DNA of 64,000 nucleotides, from positions 13,297 through 77,296 of the forward strand of contig CAYQME010000006.1 in assembly GCA_964418645.1 (NCBI GenBank), written 5' to 3'. The translations under genes and the position numbers were made by a program. The notes under the pieces were generated by a model. It did no database searches. It was not told where the DNA came from and saw nothing but the letters and a program-made list of their open reading frames with translations. Origin of the DNA: JAADHG01 sp964418645 (GTDB taxonomy: Bacteria; Bacteroidota; Bacteroidia; Flavobacteriales; Flavobacteriaceae). Positions 46,034 through 54,332 of this stretch are shown here, piece after piece (position 1 is the first letter of the stretch; each line of letters opens with the position of its first letter).

Positions 46034-47470
46034 ATGGGTAACAAAGGAACAAATAGACGCACATTTATAAAAAAATCGGCGTTAGCTTTTGCTGGTATAA
46101 GTATCATTCCCAGACATGTTTTAGGTAAAGGGTTTATTGCTCCTAGTGATAAATTAAATGTTGCCATTATAGGTGGTGGTGGAAAAGGCTACAGCGATTT
46201 AATGAATGTTTGGAATAATGGAGCTTCAAATATTGCTGCTATTTGTGATGTTGACTGGATTAGGGCTTCAAATGCGTTTAATAAATTCCCAAAAGCTATA
46301 AAATTTAAAGATTTTAGAAAATTACTTGATAAGATAAAAGATATAGATGCAATTACAGTTTCAACGCCCGATCACACACATGCAGTTATAGCCATGGCTG
46401 CAATGAATTTGGGTAAACACGTATATGTTCAAAAACCTTTAACTCATAATATTTTTGAAGCTCGAATGCTTACTAAAACTGCCAATCAAAATCGTTTAGT
46501 AACACAAATGGGAAATCAAGGTGCATCGGGTAAAGGAGTTAAACAAATGATTAAGTGGTTTGATGAAGGCAAAATAGGTGCTGTTCATAAAGTTCACGTT
46601 TGGACAAATAGACCTGTTTGGCCTCAAGGTATTCCAACGCCTACAGATAAACCAAAGTTGTTAGATGGACTAGATTGGGATACTTGGATTGGGCCTGCTA
46701 AATATGTAGATTATCATCCTTTATACCATCCCTTTAAATGGCGTGGCTGGTGGAATTTTGGTACTGGTGCTTTAGGCGATATGGGATGTCATTTAATCGA
46801 TCCTCCATTTAGGGTTTTAGGTCTTGGTTATCCAACAGAAGTAGAAAGTAGTGTTGGATCTATATTTAAAAAAGATTGGGTTCCAGAATATTTCCCAGAC
46901 TCTTGTCCAACATCATCAAGGACACAATTAAAATTTCCAGCAACTGCTAAAAATCAATTAGCCTTAACAATGACTTGGACAGATGGAGGATTACGACCGT
47001 TTCATCCGGAATTAATCCCTGCTGATCATCCTATTGGTGACGATAACAGTGCCAATGGTGTTATTATGATTGGACAAAAAGGAATCATGACCTGTGGCAC
47101 TTACGGTCGTAATCCTAAAATTTATTTTAATAATGGCGATGTTTTAGTCGCAAATATCGTAGAGGAAGAAAACACGTTACCAGAGAATGGCCACCAAGCG
47201 GCTTGGGTAGAAGCTTGTAAGGATGGATTTGGTAAAGAAAAACACAAAGCTTTAACTTCTTCGTTCGATTTTGCCGGTCCTTTGACTGAGACTGTATTGA
47301 TGGGGAATTTAGGCATAAGGAGTTATAATTTAAGAGAAAAACGAGGTGACAGATTCGAATATCCAGGTCGTAAAAAATTACTTTGGGATGGTGGAAATAT
47401 GAAAATAACTAATTTTGAACCGGCAAATCAATTTGTAAAAAGAGATTATAGAAAAGGCTGGAATTTATAA
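46034..47470 (+). CDS. Tat-exported Gfo/Idh/MocA-family oxidoreductase
   Basis: A 478-residue protein. The N-terminus NRRTFIKKSALAFAGISIIP is a twin-arginine signal, then the Rossmann start KLNVAIIGGGGKGYSDL, ITVSTPDHTHAVIAMAAM, VYVQKPLTHN (the catalytic lysine position) and GTGALGDMGCHLIDPPFR. Tat-exported members carry their tightly bound NAD(P) into the periplasm, where they act on glycans or on 3-keto-sugars. It ends the plus-strand set, just before decayed DNA, so further genes of this operon may have been lost. Confidence 0.9.
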   Translation: MGNKGTNRRTFIKKSALAFAGISIIPRHVLGKGFIAPSDKLNVAIIGGGGKGYSDLMNVWNNGASNIAAICDVDWIRASNAFNKFPKAIKFKDFRKLLDKIKDIDAITVSTPDHTHAVIAMAAMNLGKHVYVQKPLTHNIFEARMLTKTANQNRLVTQMGNQGASGKGVKQMIKWFDEGKIGAVHKVHVWTNRPVWPQGIPTPTDKPKLLDGLDWDTWIGPAKYVDYHPLYHPFKWRGWWNFGTGALGDMGCHLIDPPFRVLGLGYPTEVESSVGSIFKKDWVPEYFPDSCPTSSRTQLKFPATAKNQLALTMTWTDGGLRPFHPELIPADHPIGDDNSANGVIMIGQKGIMTCGTYGRNPKIYFNNGDVLVANIVEEENTLPENGHQAAWVEACKDGFGKEKHKALTSSFDFAGPLTETVLMGNLGIRSYNLREKRGDRFEYPGRKKLLWDGGNMKITNFEPANQFVKRDYRKGWNL

Positions 47471-47487
47471 TAAAAATAAATTGTTTT

Positions 47488-48137
47488 TTAATATATTCTA
47501 AATCCAGTTTCTTTATCAAAAAAATAAAACTTTATTCAAGTTTAAAAACAATTCAAAATTTGAGTTAATAATAACTTCAATTTCAGATATAAGCGTTGCG
47601 ACAATTTCCATACCAATATAATCTACATAGACATGCTTTTGGTTTCCTAAAAGTTCTATGGCTATAACTTCACCTTTTAATATCACAAAGTTTTCTAATT
47701 CTCCTTTCTCTGGACGTAAATTCACCGATCTAACTCTTAAATAAATTTCCTTTCCTACATTCTCTTTTAAATGATTTAATTCCAGTTTCGATAAATCAAA
47801 AATATTTCCCTTGGTGTCTTTAAAAACAAGTTTGTCCCTATTGACTTCAATTTTCCCATCAATAAAATTCATTTGGGGAGACCCAATAAATTCGGCTACA
47901 AATTTATTTTTAGGATCATTAAACAATTCTATTGGAGGTGCAATTTGCATAACTACACCATCTTTCAACACAACTATTCTTTCTCCAAGTGTCATGTTTT
48001 CCACTTGATCGTGTGTTACATATATCATTGTTGTATCTAATTTTTATATAATTTAGCCAATTCGACACGCATCTTACCACGCAATTTCGCATTCAAATTA
48101 CTTAAGGGTTCATCAAATAAAATACTTCAGGACGTCT
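47488..48137 (-). pseudogene. 3' part of a MalK/UgpC-type ABC transporter ATPase, frameshifted
   Basis: Minus-strand frames combine to QRAIVRRPEVF, LFDEPLSNLNAKLR (Walker B and D-loop), KMRVELAKLYKN, TMIYVTHDQVE (H-loop), then DRIVVLKDG-like sequence and a TOBE domain ending FDKETGFRIY at 47488. The Walker A half and signature motif are missing. At least three frameshifts exist: near 48100, near 48037 and in a T-run near 47520. The longest open piece is 47516-48028. The 5' side is fused to an istA fragment at about 48138. Such ATPases energise binding-protein-dependent sugar uptake. Confidence 0.85.
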
Positions 48138-48450
48138 TACTATCGCTCTCTGTACCAATATCTAAACTGTGAAAGCTTAAAACCATTTGGGTGTTTTGAG
48201 ATATATTCTTCCCATAATAATTGCTTAGTAACTCTTGTTTTCCGAGGTTCCTTATCAAAATATGGAAAATACTGCTCTAAGGTTATTAACTGGGAGCTCT
48301 TCTTTTTTTGTCCTGATTTAAAAAGCCTGTGTAACTCCTCTAGTGTCATAGCTAAGACTTTATAATTTGTCAACCTGTATCGCAGAAAGAAGGCAATGTA
48401 TTTGGCAACAGTATTGCGTGTTATCCCTAGCTGAGAACTGATTTGGGCTT
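48138..48450 (-). pseudogene. istA: IS21-family IstA transposase, N-terminal fragment
   Basis: Minus-strand sequence reads QISSQLGITRNTVAKYIAFF (helix-turn-helix), LTNYKVLAMTLEELHRLF and VTKQLLWEEYISKHPNGFKL, followed by SQFRYWYRER, matching the N-terminal region of Bacteroidota IS21 IstA proteins. The catalytic DDE domain is absent. The fragment passes at about 48138 into the ABC ATPase remnant. Confidence 0.8.
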
Positions 48451-48546
48451 ACTAACACATTCAGTATATAATTTAAATAATTTCTTTGCATATCTGCAAA
48501 CACTAATAATTGATAATTAATGATTATCTTTAGATAAAATAAAGAT

Positions 48547-49015
48547 ATAAATATATTTAGTTTTACCTCAAATTTTGATAGTGATGAGTCTTGCAGAAAT
48601 CATTTTAAAGTAGAACGAGACAAAATAGGTGTAGTTTGTAGAAGATGTAATCACACAAAACAGTATTGGATAAAAAGTCAATGGAGTTATGAATGTAAAA
48701 AATGTAGAAGTCGTACATCATTACGAAGTGGAACAATCATGCAGAGTTCCAACTTATCGTTTTTAATCTGGTATAAAACAATGTTTTTATTAACCGCTAC
48801 AAAGAAAGGTTTTTCCTCTAAAGAAATACAACGCCAATTAGGTTTAAAACGATATGAGCCAGTTTGGGCAATGGTTCATAAATTACGTAAAGCTATAGGA
48901 CAATGAGATGACAGGTATACTTTGGAAGGTATGATAGAAATGGATGAAGGTTATTTTACTATTGAAGTTTCTGAATGAGCACAAAACACAAAAATCAGGA
49001 CGAGGAAGTAAAACA
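48547..49015 (+). pseudogene. ISXO2-like (IS1595-family) transposase, 5' fragment
   Basis: The plus strand encodes a zinc-ribbon start (SDESCRNHFKVERDKIGVVC, CNHTKQYW, YECKKCRSRTSLRSGTIM), LIWYKTMFLLTATKKGFSSK, then EGMIEMDEGYFTIE with the first catalytic acid. The start codon position holds ATA (48547), not ATG. An in-frame TGA occurs at 48904-48906 and a frameshift near 48975, after which EHKTQKSGRGSKTK continues. The sequence then switches to an istB fragment. It belongs to a different subgroup from the IS at 32875. Confidence 0.8.
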
Positions 49016-49271
49016 AAATTTATTAATCCTAGATGACTTTGGATTAAGAGCACTTGACTCCATAAATAGAAATTATTTTATGGAAATAATAGAAGACAGA
49101 CCTGGTAAACGAGCTACCATTATAGCCTCTCAATTACCTGTAGATGCTTGGCATCAAATTATTGGAGAACAACTATTGCAGATGCTATTTTAGATAGACT
49201 AGTTCACTCAGCTACATAGAATAAATATAAAAGGGGAATCTATGAGAAAGAAATTAAGAAAAAAACACTAA
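49016..49271 (+). pseudogene. istB: IS21-family IstB ATPase, C-terminal fragment
   Basis: The frame reads LLILDDFGLRALDSINRNYF (Walker B region), MEIIEDRPGKRATIIASQLP, VDAWHQIIGEQ, then after a frameshift near 49165 TIADAILDRLVHSA, and after another near 49213 INIKGESMRKKLRKKH with TAA at 49271. These are typical IstB C-terminal motifs; the Walker A half is missing. It is joined directly to the ISXO2-like fragment, in the opposite orientation to the istA remnant. Confidence 0.85.
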
Positions 49272-49540
49272 ATTTAAACCACAAATGAATCGACTTTTAG
49301 TACTTCGTTTACACTGTTCACTTTGACCGCCCTATCCAGATTACTACAAGAATCAGAATTGAATACTAGATTAATGTTTTTTGACCTAATAGTACTTATA
49401 AAAGAGGCGTAAAGCCAGCATATTTCAATAGATTTCAGTCAAAAGAGTTAGTATATTTTGGCAGGTAAATAGTTAAATTAAGGACGATTGCATTCCTTTT
49501 TAGACAAATAAACGTTGTTATTATGTTACTTAAAAAAACG
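49272..49540. other. Non-coding stretch after the IstB remnant
   Basis: About 270 bp with no reading frame of note. The part CACTGTTCACTTTGACCGCC (about 49310-49330) may be the right end of the decayed IS21 element, because such sequences follow istB in related elements, but I cannot confirm it. The rest shows nothing I recognise. Confidence 0.4.
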
Positions 49541-49541
49541 T

Positions 49542-49574
49542 AAAAACCTGTTAATTCTATAATTAACAGGTTTT
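49542..49574 (-). terminator. Terminator of tRNA-Leu
   Basis: A 14-bp perfect stem, AAAACCTGTTAATT paired with AATTAACAGGTTTT around a 4-nt loop, lies 6 bp beyond the 3' end of the minus-strand tRNA and runs into Ts on that strand. This is the usual arrangement for a single tRNA transcript. Confidence 0.8.
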
Positions 49575-49579
49575 ATCTG

Positions 49580-49661
49580 TACTCAAGGTGGGAATCGAAC
49601 CCACACTCTCGAAAGAACTGGATTTTGAATCCAGCGCGTCTACCAATTCCGCCACTTGAGC
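49580..49661 (-). tRNA. tRNA-Leu (anticodon CAA)
   Basis: The minus strand folds into a class II tRNA of 82 nt. The acceptor stem GCTCAAG pairs with CTTGAGT, the D-arm region is GCGGAATTGGTAGACGC, the anticodon stem-loop CTGGA-TTCAAAA-TCCAG has anticodon CAA, the long variable arm is TTCTTTCGAGAGTGT, and the T-arm is GGGTTCGATTCCC. The discriminator base is A and CCA is not encoded. The long variable arm and A73 are diagnostic of tRNA-Leu. Confidence 0.95.
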
Positions 49662-49672
49662 AAAAGAGAATG

Positions 49673-49680
49673 CAAAATTA
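49673..49680 (-). promoter_or_regulatory. -7 promoter element for tRNA-Leu
   Basis: TAATTTTG on the minus strand matches the Bacteroidota -7 consensus TAnnTTTG and lies 12 bp upstream of the mature tRNA 5' end. No clear -33 TTTG was found, which is common for strong stable-RNA promoters but lowers confidence. Confidence 0.5.
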
Positions 49681-49725
49681 TAAAAATAATTTAGTTTTTA
49701 TTACTAAAATTGTAGCTTTTATGCT

Positions 49726-49754
49726 TTTGGAGTCCAAATAAATTTTTAAATTTG
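49726..49754 (+). promoter_or_regulatory. Promoter of prs
   Basis: TTTG (49726-49729) and TAAATTTG (49747-49754), separated by 17 bp, match the Bacteroidota -33/-7 consensus (TTTG ... TAnnTTTG). Transcription would begin about 45 bp upstream of the prs ATG. The leader contains a small palindrome CCTTTTGGAAAAGG at 49760-49773. Confidence 0.6.
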
Positions 49755-49805
49755 CACCTCCTTTTGGAAAAGGGTAATTAAAACACTATTAAACAGCAAT
49801 ATATA

Positions 49806-50747
49806 ATGTCTTACACAAGACCTGAACCTAAAATTTTTCCTTGCTCTCAGAGTAAAGAACTAGCAGGTAAAATAGCTGAATCTTTTGGTATTGATTTGGG
49901 TGAGGTAATTACGTCTAAATATAGTGACGGTGAATTTCAGCCTTCGTTTGAAGAATCAATTCGTGGATCTAGAATATTTATTGTAGGTTCAACACATCCA
50001 GGTTCCGATAATTTAATGGAAATGCTATTAATGATTGATGCGGCAAAACGTGCTTCAGCAAGACATATAACAGCGGTTTTACCATATTTTGGATGGGCTA
50101 GGCAAGACAGGAAAGATAAGCCAAGAGTTCCTATAGCAGCTAAATTGGTTGCTAAAATGTTAGAAACAGCAGGTGCAACACGTATTATTACAATGGATTT
50201 GCATGCTGATCAAATTCAAGGATTTTTTGAAAGACCAGTCGATCATTTATATGCATCAACAATATTTTTACCATATTTAAGAAAGTTAAATCTTGAAAAC
50301 TTAACAATTGCTTCTCCTGATATGGGAGGTTCCAAAAGAGCTTATGCGTATTCTAAGGCACTGCAAAGTGATGTAGTAATATGTTATAAGCAACGCGCAA
50401 AAGCAAATGTTATTAAACATATGGAACTTATTGGAGATGTTACCGGAAAAAATGTTGTGCTTGTAGACGATATGGTTGATACTGCAGGAACTTTAGCAAA
50501 AGCTGCCGATTTGATGATAGAAAGAGGAGCATTAAGTGTAAGAGCAATTTGTACACACCCAATTTTATCGGGAAATGCTTACGAAAAACTTGAAAAGTCT
50601 AAACTTGAAGAATTAATAGTTACCGATTCTATTCCTTTAAAGCAAAAATGTGATAAAATAAGAGTTTTAGGCAGTGCAAAGTTATTTGCCGATGTAATGC
50701 TAAACGTACATTACAATAAGTCTATCAGTTCTAAATTTATAATGTAA
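49806..50747 (+). CDS. prs: Ribose-phosphate pyrophosphokinase
   Basis: A 313-residue PRPP synthetase making 5-phosphoribosyl-pyrophosphate from ribose-5-phosphate and ATP for nucleotide, His and Trp synthesis. Motifs seen: KYSDGEFQPSFEESIRG, FGWARQDRKDKPRVPIAAKL (flexible loop), RIITMDLHADQIQGFF (metal-binding histidine), PDMGGSKRAYAYS, and the PRPP-binding loop VVLVDDMVDTAGTLAKA. Length is normal. It is followed 31 bp later by rplY, a common pairing in bacteria. Confidence 0.97.
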   Translation: MSYTRPEPKIFPCSQSKELAGKIAESFGIDLGEVITSKYSDGEFQPSFEESIRGSRIFIVGSTHPGSDNLMEMLLMIDAAKRASARHITAVLPYFGWARQDRKDKPRVPIAAKLVAKMLETAGATRIITMDLHADQIQGFFERPVDHLYASTIFLPYLRKLNLENLTIASPDMGGSKRAYAYSKALQSDVVICYKQRAKANVIKHMELIGDVTGKNVVLVDDMVDTAGTLAKAADLMIERGALSVRAICTHPILSGNAYEKLEKSKLEELIVTDSIPLKQKCDKIRVLGSAKLFADVMLNVHYNKSISSKFIM

Positions 50748-50778
50748 ATAATTAAATTAATAAACAATAAATATACAA

Positions 50779-51462
50779 ATGAAATCAATTACAATCAATG
50801 GATCTAAAAGAGAAAGCGTAGGTAAAAAAGCAACAAAAGCCTTACGTAATGCTGGACAGGTACCTTGCGTATTATACGGAGGAGACAAGCCAGTACATTT
50901 CTCTGCAAATGAATTGGCATTCTCTAAACTAGTATATACGCCTAATGCGCATACAGTTGTAATTGCCTTAAAAGATGGTGAAACATATAATGCAGTATTG
51001 CAAGATATTCAATTTCACCCAGTTACTGATAAAATTTTACATATAGATTTTTATCAATTATTTGAAGATAAAGAAATTGCCATGAACATTCCTGTTCATT
51101 TACTTGGTAACTCAAGAGGTGTTAAAAACGGTGGTGTATTAAGAAGAAATAACAGAAGATTACGTGTTAAAGCGCTTCCCGTTAATTTACCAGATTTTAT
51201 CGAAGTTAATATTGAGCCGTTAAAAATAGGTGATAAAGTTTATGTAGGCGAATTACCAAGTGAAAACTACACTTTTCTTCATAAAGATAATATTGTAGTT
51301 TGCCAAATTAAAACAGCAAGACTTGCAATTGTTGACGAAGTTGATGAAGATGAAGAAGGAATCGAAGGTGAAGAAGGAGCTGAAGGAACAGAAGCTACTA
51401 CTGAAGGAACTAAAACTGAAGGAGCACCAGCCGAAGGAACAGCTGAGACTGCTAAAGAATAG
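50779..51462 (+). CDS. rplY: 50S ribosomal protein L25 (Ctc/TL5 form)
   Basis: A 227-residue long-form L25. The N-terminal 5S-rRNA-binding L25 domain (about 1-92) has RESVGKKATKALRNAGQVPCVLYG and LQDIQFHPVTDKILHIDFYQL. The TL5/Ctc C-terminal domain (95-185) includes VHLLGNSRGVKNGGVL and LPDFIEVNIEPLKIGDKVYV. A low-complexity tail rich in E, G, A and T (about 190-227) ends the protein, as in many Bacteroidota. It is co-transcribed with prs and ended by a clear terminator. Confidence 0.96.
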   Translation: MKSITINGSKRESVGKKATKALRNAGQVPCVLYGGDKPVHFSANELAFSKLVYTPNAHTVVIALKDGETYNAVLQDIQFHPVTDKILHIDFYQLFEDKEIAMNIPVHLLGNSRGVKNGGVLRRNNRRLRVKALPVNLPDFIEVNIEPLKIGDKVYVGELPSENYTFLHKDNIVVCQIKTARLAIVDEVDEDEEGIEGEEGAEGTEATTEGTKTEGAPAEGTAETAKE

Positions 51463-51489
51463 ATAAAGTTAAATACCATTTAATTAGAC

Positions 51490-51519
51490 AGCATCCTGAA
51501 ATTTTAGGATGCTTTTTTT
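51490..51519 (+). terminator. Rho-independent terminator after rplY
   Basis: AGCATCCT pairs perfectly with AGGATGCT around an 8-nt loop, followed by seven Ts, 27 bp after the rplY stop. It ends the prs-rplY transcript. Confidence 0.9.
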
Positions 51520-51542
51520 ATTTTTACATTATAACATAAATA

Positions 51543-52175
51543 ATGTACAAAATTTTTCAAAGTATTTTTAAAAGGAAAACAGCCCTTTCTCTAAAGAGCA
51601 AAATGGATATGAAAAAGTTTTTAATAGTTGGTTTAGGTAATATAGGCTATAAGTATAGTAACACAAGACATAATATAGGGTTTCAAATACTAGATTATTT
51701 TGCTTTAAAAGAAGAAATTAATTTTGAAAGTGGAAAGTTAGGCGATAAAGCAATCTATAAATTAAAGGGAAGAACATTTATTTTTCTAAAGCCAAGTACT
51801 TACATGAATCTAAGTGGGAAAGCTGTAAAATATTGGATGGAAAAAGAGAAAATACCGTTAGAAAATGTGCTAATCATTACTGATGATATAAATCTTCCAT
51901 TTGGTAGCCTGAGACTAAAGAAAAAAGGAAGTGATGGTGGTCATAATGGATTAAAGGATATTCAAGAAAAACTAAATACTACAACGTATAATAGATTTAG
52001 GTTTGGAGTAAGTGATAATTTCCCAAAAGGGAAGCAAATTGACTATGTTTTAGATGATTGGAACAGCGAAGAATCTCAAGAATTAAAGGAGAGATTTACG
52101 AAAAGTATAGAGATAATCAAGTCTTTTGCGTTATCTGGAATGAATTACACGATGAACGGTTTTAACGGAAAATAA
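51543..52175 (+). CDS. pth: Peptidyl-tRNA hydrolase
   Basis: A 210-residue enzyme recycling peptidyl-tRNA. Conserved parts are FLIVGLGNIGYKYSNTRHNI (asparagine and catalytic histidine), FLKPSTYMNLSGKAV, ITDDINLPFGSLRLKKKG (catalytic aspartate) and GSDGGHNGLKDI. The long start at 51543 gives a 22-residue basic extension before MKKFLIVG; the inner ATG near 51609 would give the usual length. Flavobacterial homologues often have such an extension, so either start is possible. It lies just after the rplY terminator. Confidence 0.95.
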   Translation: MYKIFQSIFKRKTALSLKSKMDMKKFLIVGLGNIGYKYSNTRHNIGFQILDYFALKEEINFESGKLGDKAIYKLKGRTFIFLKPSTYMNLSGKAVKYWMEKEKIPLENVLIITDDINLPFGSLRLKKKGSDGGHNGLKDIQEKLNTTTYNRFRFGVSDNFPKGKQIDYVLDDWNSEESQELKERFTKSIEIIKSFALSGMNYTMNGFNGK

Positions 52176-52227
52176 TTTTTTTTGTAAATTTACAACTGCT
52201 ATAGATTTAATTTTTACCCAAGAAATT

Positions 52228-54237
52228 ATGGACTTAAGAAAAATTACCTTTAAAATCCTTTTAGCCTATTTGTTATTGTCGAACACTTTGGTATTAGCTC
52301 AAGAAAAAAACAATCTGAATACTTCACAAAAAACAAATAATAAAAATTTAATACGTTGTGCTTCTGACGAATATAATGCGGAGCTTTTAAAAAACAACCC
52401 AAAGATGATGGGAAGCAAAGCCTATGAAGATTTGATTAAACATCAAATAGAAATTAATAAAACCAGTATTAATAAAGCCCAAGGGGCTGTTGTATATACT
52501 ATTCCTGTAGTGGTACATGTATTACATAATGGAGAAGCAGTAGGTGTTGGTCCTAATATTTCTAAGGCTCAAGTCTTATCTCAAATACAAGTACTTAATG
52601 ATGATTATAGAAGAATGGTTGGAACCCGTGGATTTAATACAAATCCTGTAGGTGCTGATGTTGAGATAGAATTTTGTCTTGCTAAACAGACCCCAGACGG
52701 TTGTCCAACTAATGGAATAGATCGGGTAAATATTGGGCAAAATGGAATTAATGAAACAAGCTTACCAGACGCACTTGCACAAATGGATGTATTAAAGCCT
52801 TTATCCATTTGGGACGCCTCAAAGTATATGAATATGTGGGCTGTTGCATTTCATGGAGGTTCAGGTATTCTGGGTTATGCGCAATTCCCAGGAGGTACTG
52901 CAAACACAGATGGTGTTGTTTCTGATTATAGGTATTTTGGTAGTGACGATGACCCCAATGTTACATTAACAGGAGATTTTAATTTAGGAAGAACTATGAC
53001 GCATGAAGTAGGTCATTATTTAGGACTGTTTCACACGTTTCAAGGAGGATGTGCAGAATCTGGTGGAGGTGATTTATGTGCTGATACTCCTGCTGTTGCA
53101 AGTGGAAGTTCTAACGGTAGTATTTGCAATACAGGTAATGATTCTTGCCCAACTCCAGCAGGAACTCCTGATATGGTAGAAAATTATATGGATTATAGTA
53201 CAGATGTTTGTATGAATGTATTTACTAACGATCAAAAGGCAAGAGTCATTGCCACTATGACAGGCGCTACCAATAGACCCTCAACGCTTACATCAAATGT
53301 TTGTAATGCACTTGCATCGGTTAATGATGATGGAAGTATAGATATTGAACAATTTAGTCTTATAGAATGCACAGTAAATTTCACACCAACTTTAAGAATT
53401 ACCAATTGGGGAACAGTAACGTTAACTTCAGCCACTGTTACTTATGATGTAGATGGAAGTGGTTCAACGAATTACAATTGGTCAGGATCCTTAAATTATG
53501 GTGAATCAGAGATTATTGACTTGCCAACATTGTCATCTTCTTCTGGAAGTCATGTGTTTAATGTTTTAATCTTAAACCCTAATGGAAATACTGATTTAAG
53601 AAATTGTAATGATGCAACAAGCTTAAATTTTAGTATTGATCCTTCATATGATTCAACAGGTCAAATAAATTTAGCACTTACACCTGATGATTTTGGTAGC
53701 GAAATTACTTGGGAATTTAGGGCTAGTAGCAATGCGCTTTTATATAGTGGAGGACCATATACAAATGGAAATACAACAGTTATTAATCAAGCTTTCAATG
53801 TCGTACCAAACGAATGTTATACATTTACAATATTTGATTCTCAAGGAGATGGAATTTGCTGTGGTTTTGGTAATGGATCTTATCAGCTTACAACCGACAA
53901 TGCAACAGTTATTGTTTCAGGTGGTGCATATGGTACTTCAGAAGTAACTAATATATCCACAGCGTCTACGTTAGGAGTTAATGATTATTTTGTTAATAAT
54001 GGAGTTCGTTTATACCCTAATCCAACATCAGAGATAATAAACATAAAATTAGATCAAGGAAACGATTTACCAGATAGTTATAAAATATACAATATATTAG
54101 GTCAGTTGGTTGCTGTTAGAGAAATAAGTAATCAGTCACAGCTAAAAATTGATGTAGCATCTTTAAGTAAAGGTGTATATTTTGTAAAAGTGATTAAAGA
54201 AAGTGCTTCAACCTCTATTCCATTTATTAAGAACTAA
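52228..54237 (+). CDS. Secreted M43 (pappalysin-like) metalloprotease with T9SS sorting domain
   Basis: A 669-residue secreted protein with signal peptide (about 1-24, ending VLAQ). The peptidase domain (about 85-355) starts YTIPVVVHVLHNGEAV and has the zinc motif HEVGHYLGLFH (H259) with a downstream Met-turn region (VENYMDYSTDVCMNVFT), typical of M43 cytophagalysin/pappalysin-type enzymes. A beta-rich central part follows (about 360-580), with a GDGICCGFGNGSY motif. The last about 75 residues (VRLYPNPTSEIINIKLDQG to the end) are a Por/T9SS type A sorting domain that targets the protein through the type IX system. Confidence 0.92.
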   Translation: MDLRKITFKILLAYLLLSNTLVLAQEKNNLNTSQKTNNKNLIRCASDEYNAELLKNNPKMMGSKAYEDLIKHQIEINKTSINKAQGAVVYTIPVVVHVLHNGEAVGVGPNISKAQVLSQIQVLNDDYRRMVGTRGFNTNPVGADVEIEFCLAKQTPDGCPTNGIDRVNIGQNGINETSLPDALAQMDVLKPLSIWDASKYMNMWAVAFHGGSGILGYAQFPGGTANTDGVVSDYRYFGSDDDPNVTLTGDFNLGRTMTHEVGHYLGLFHTFQGGCAESGGGDLCADTPAVASGSSNGSICNTGNDSCPTPAGTPDMVENYMDYSTDVCMNVFTNDQKARVIATMTGATNRPSTLTSNVCNALASVNDDGSIDIEQFSLIECTVNFTPTLRITNWGTVTLTSATVTYDVDGSGSTNYNWSGSLNYGESEIIDLPTLSSSSGSHVFNVLILNPNGNTDLRNCNDATSLNFSIDPSYDSTGQINLALTPDDFGSEITWEFRASSNALLYSGGPYTNGNTTVINQAFNVVPNECYTFTIFDSQGDGICCGFGNGSYQLTTDNATVIVSGGAYGTSEVTNISTASTLGVNDYFVNNGVRLYPNPTSEIINIKLDQGNDLPDSYKIYNILGQLVAVREISNQSQLKIDVASLSKGVYFVKVIKESASTSIPFIKN

Positions 54238-54257
54238 TCATAAAATGATAAATTATC

Positions 54258-54292
54258 AAAAAGAGGGTTGTGTTTTACATCCCTCTTTTTTT
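54258..54292 (+). terminator. Terminator after the protease gene
   Basis: AAAGAGGG pairs with CCCTCTTT across a 13-nt loop, followed by a T-run, 20 bp after the stop codon of the M43 protease gene. Confidence 0.85.
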
Positions 54293-54308
54293 ATAATAGT
54301 ATTATCCA

Positions 54309-54316
54309 TAGTTTTG
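54309..54316 (+). promoter_or_regulatory. Candidate -7 element for ribF
   Basis: TAGTTTTG matches TAnnTTTG and ends 16 bp before the ribF TTG, which would give an almost leaderless message. No convincing -33 TTTG is present, because the preceding DNA is the terminator T-run. Confidence 0.4.
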
Positions 54317-54332
54317 TATAAAAGCAAAACTG

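Noticed and set aside
8044..48906. TGA read as an amino acid (recoding) in this organism
   Set aside because: Intact genes use TGG for Trp and TGA as a true stop, and the interrupted frames also carry frameshifts or truncations.
49272..49661. tRNA-Leu as integration site for the mobile remnants at 48.1-49.3 kb
   Set aside because: No repeat of the tRNA 3' end was found near the remnants and no integrase is present; the adjacency is probably chance.
54293..54332. FMN riboswitch before ribF
   Set aside because: Only about 40 bp separate the upstream terminator from the TTG start, far too short for an FMN aptamer.
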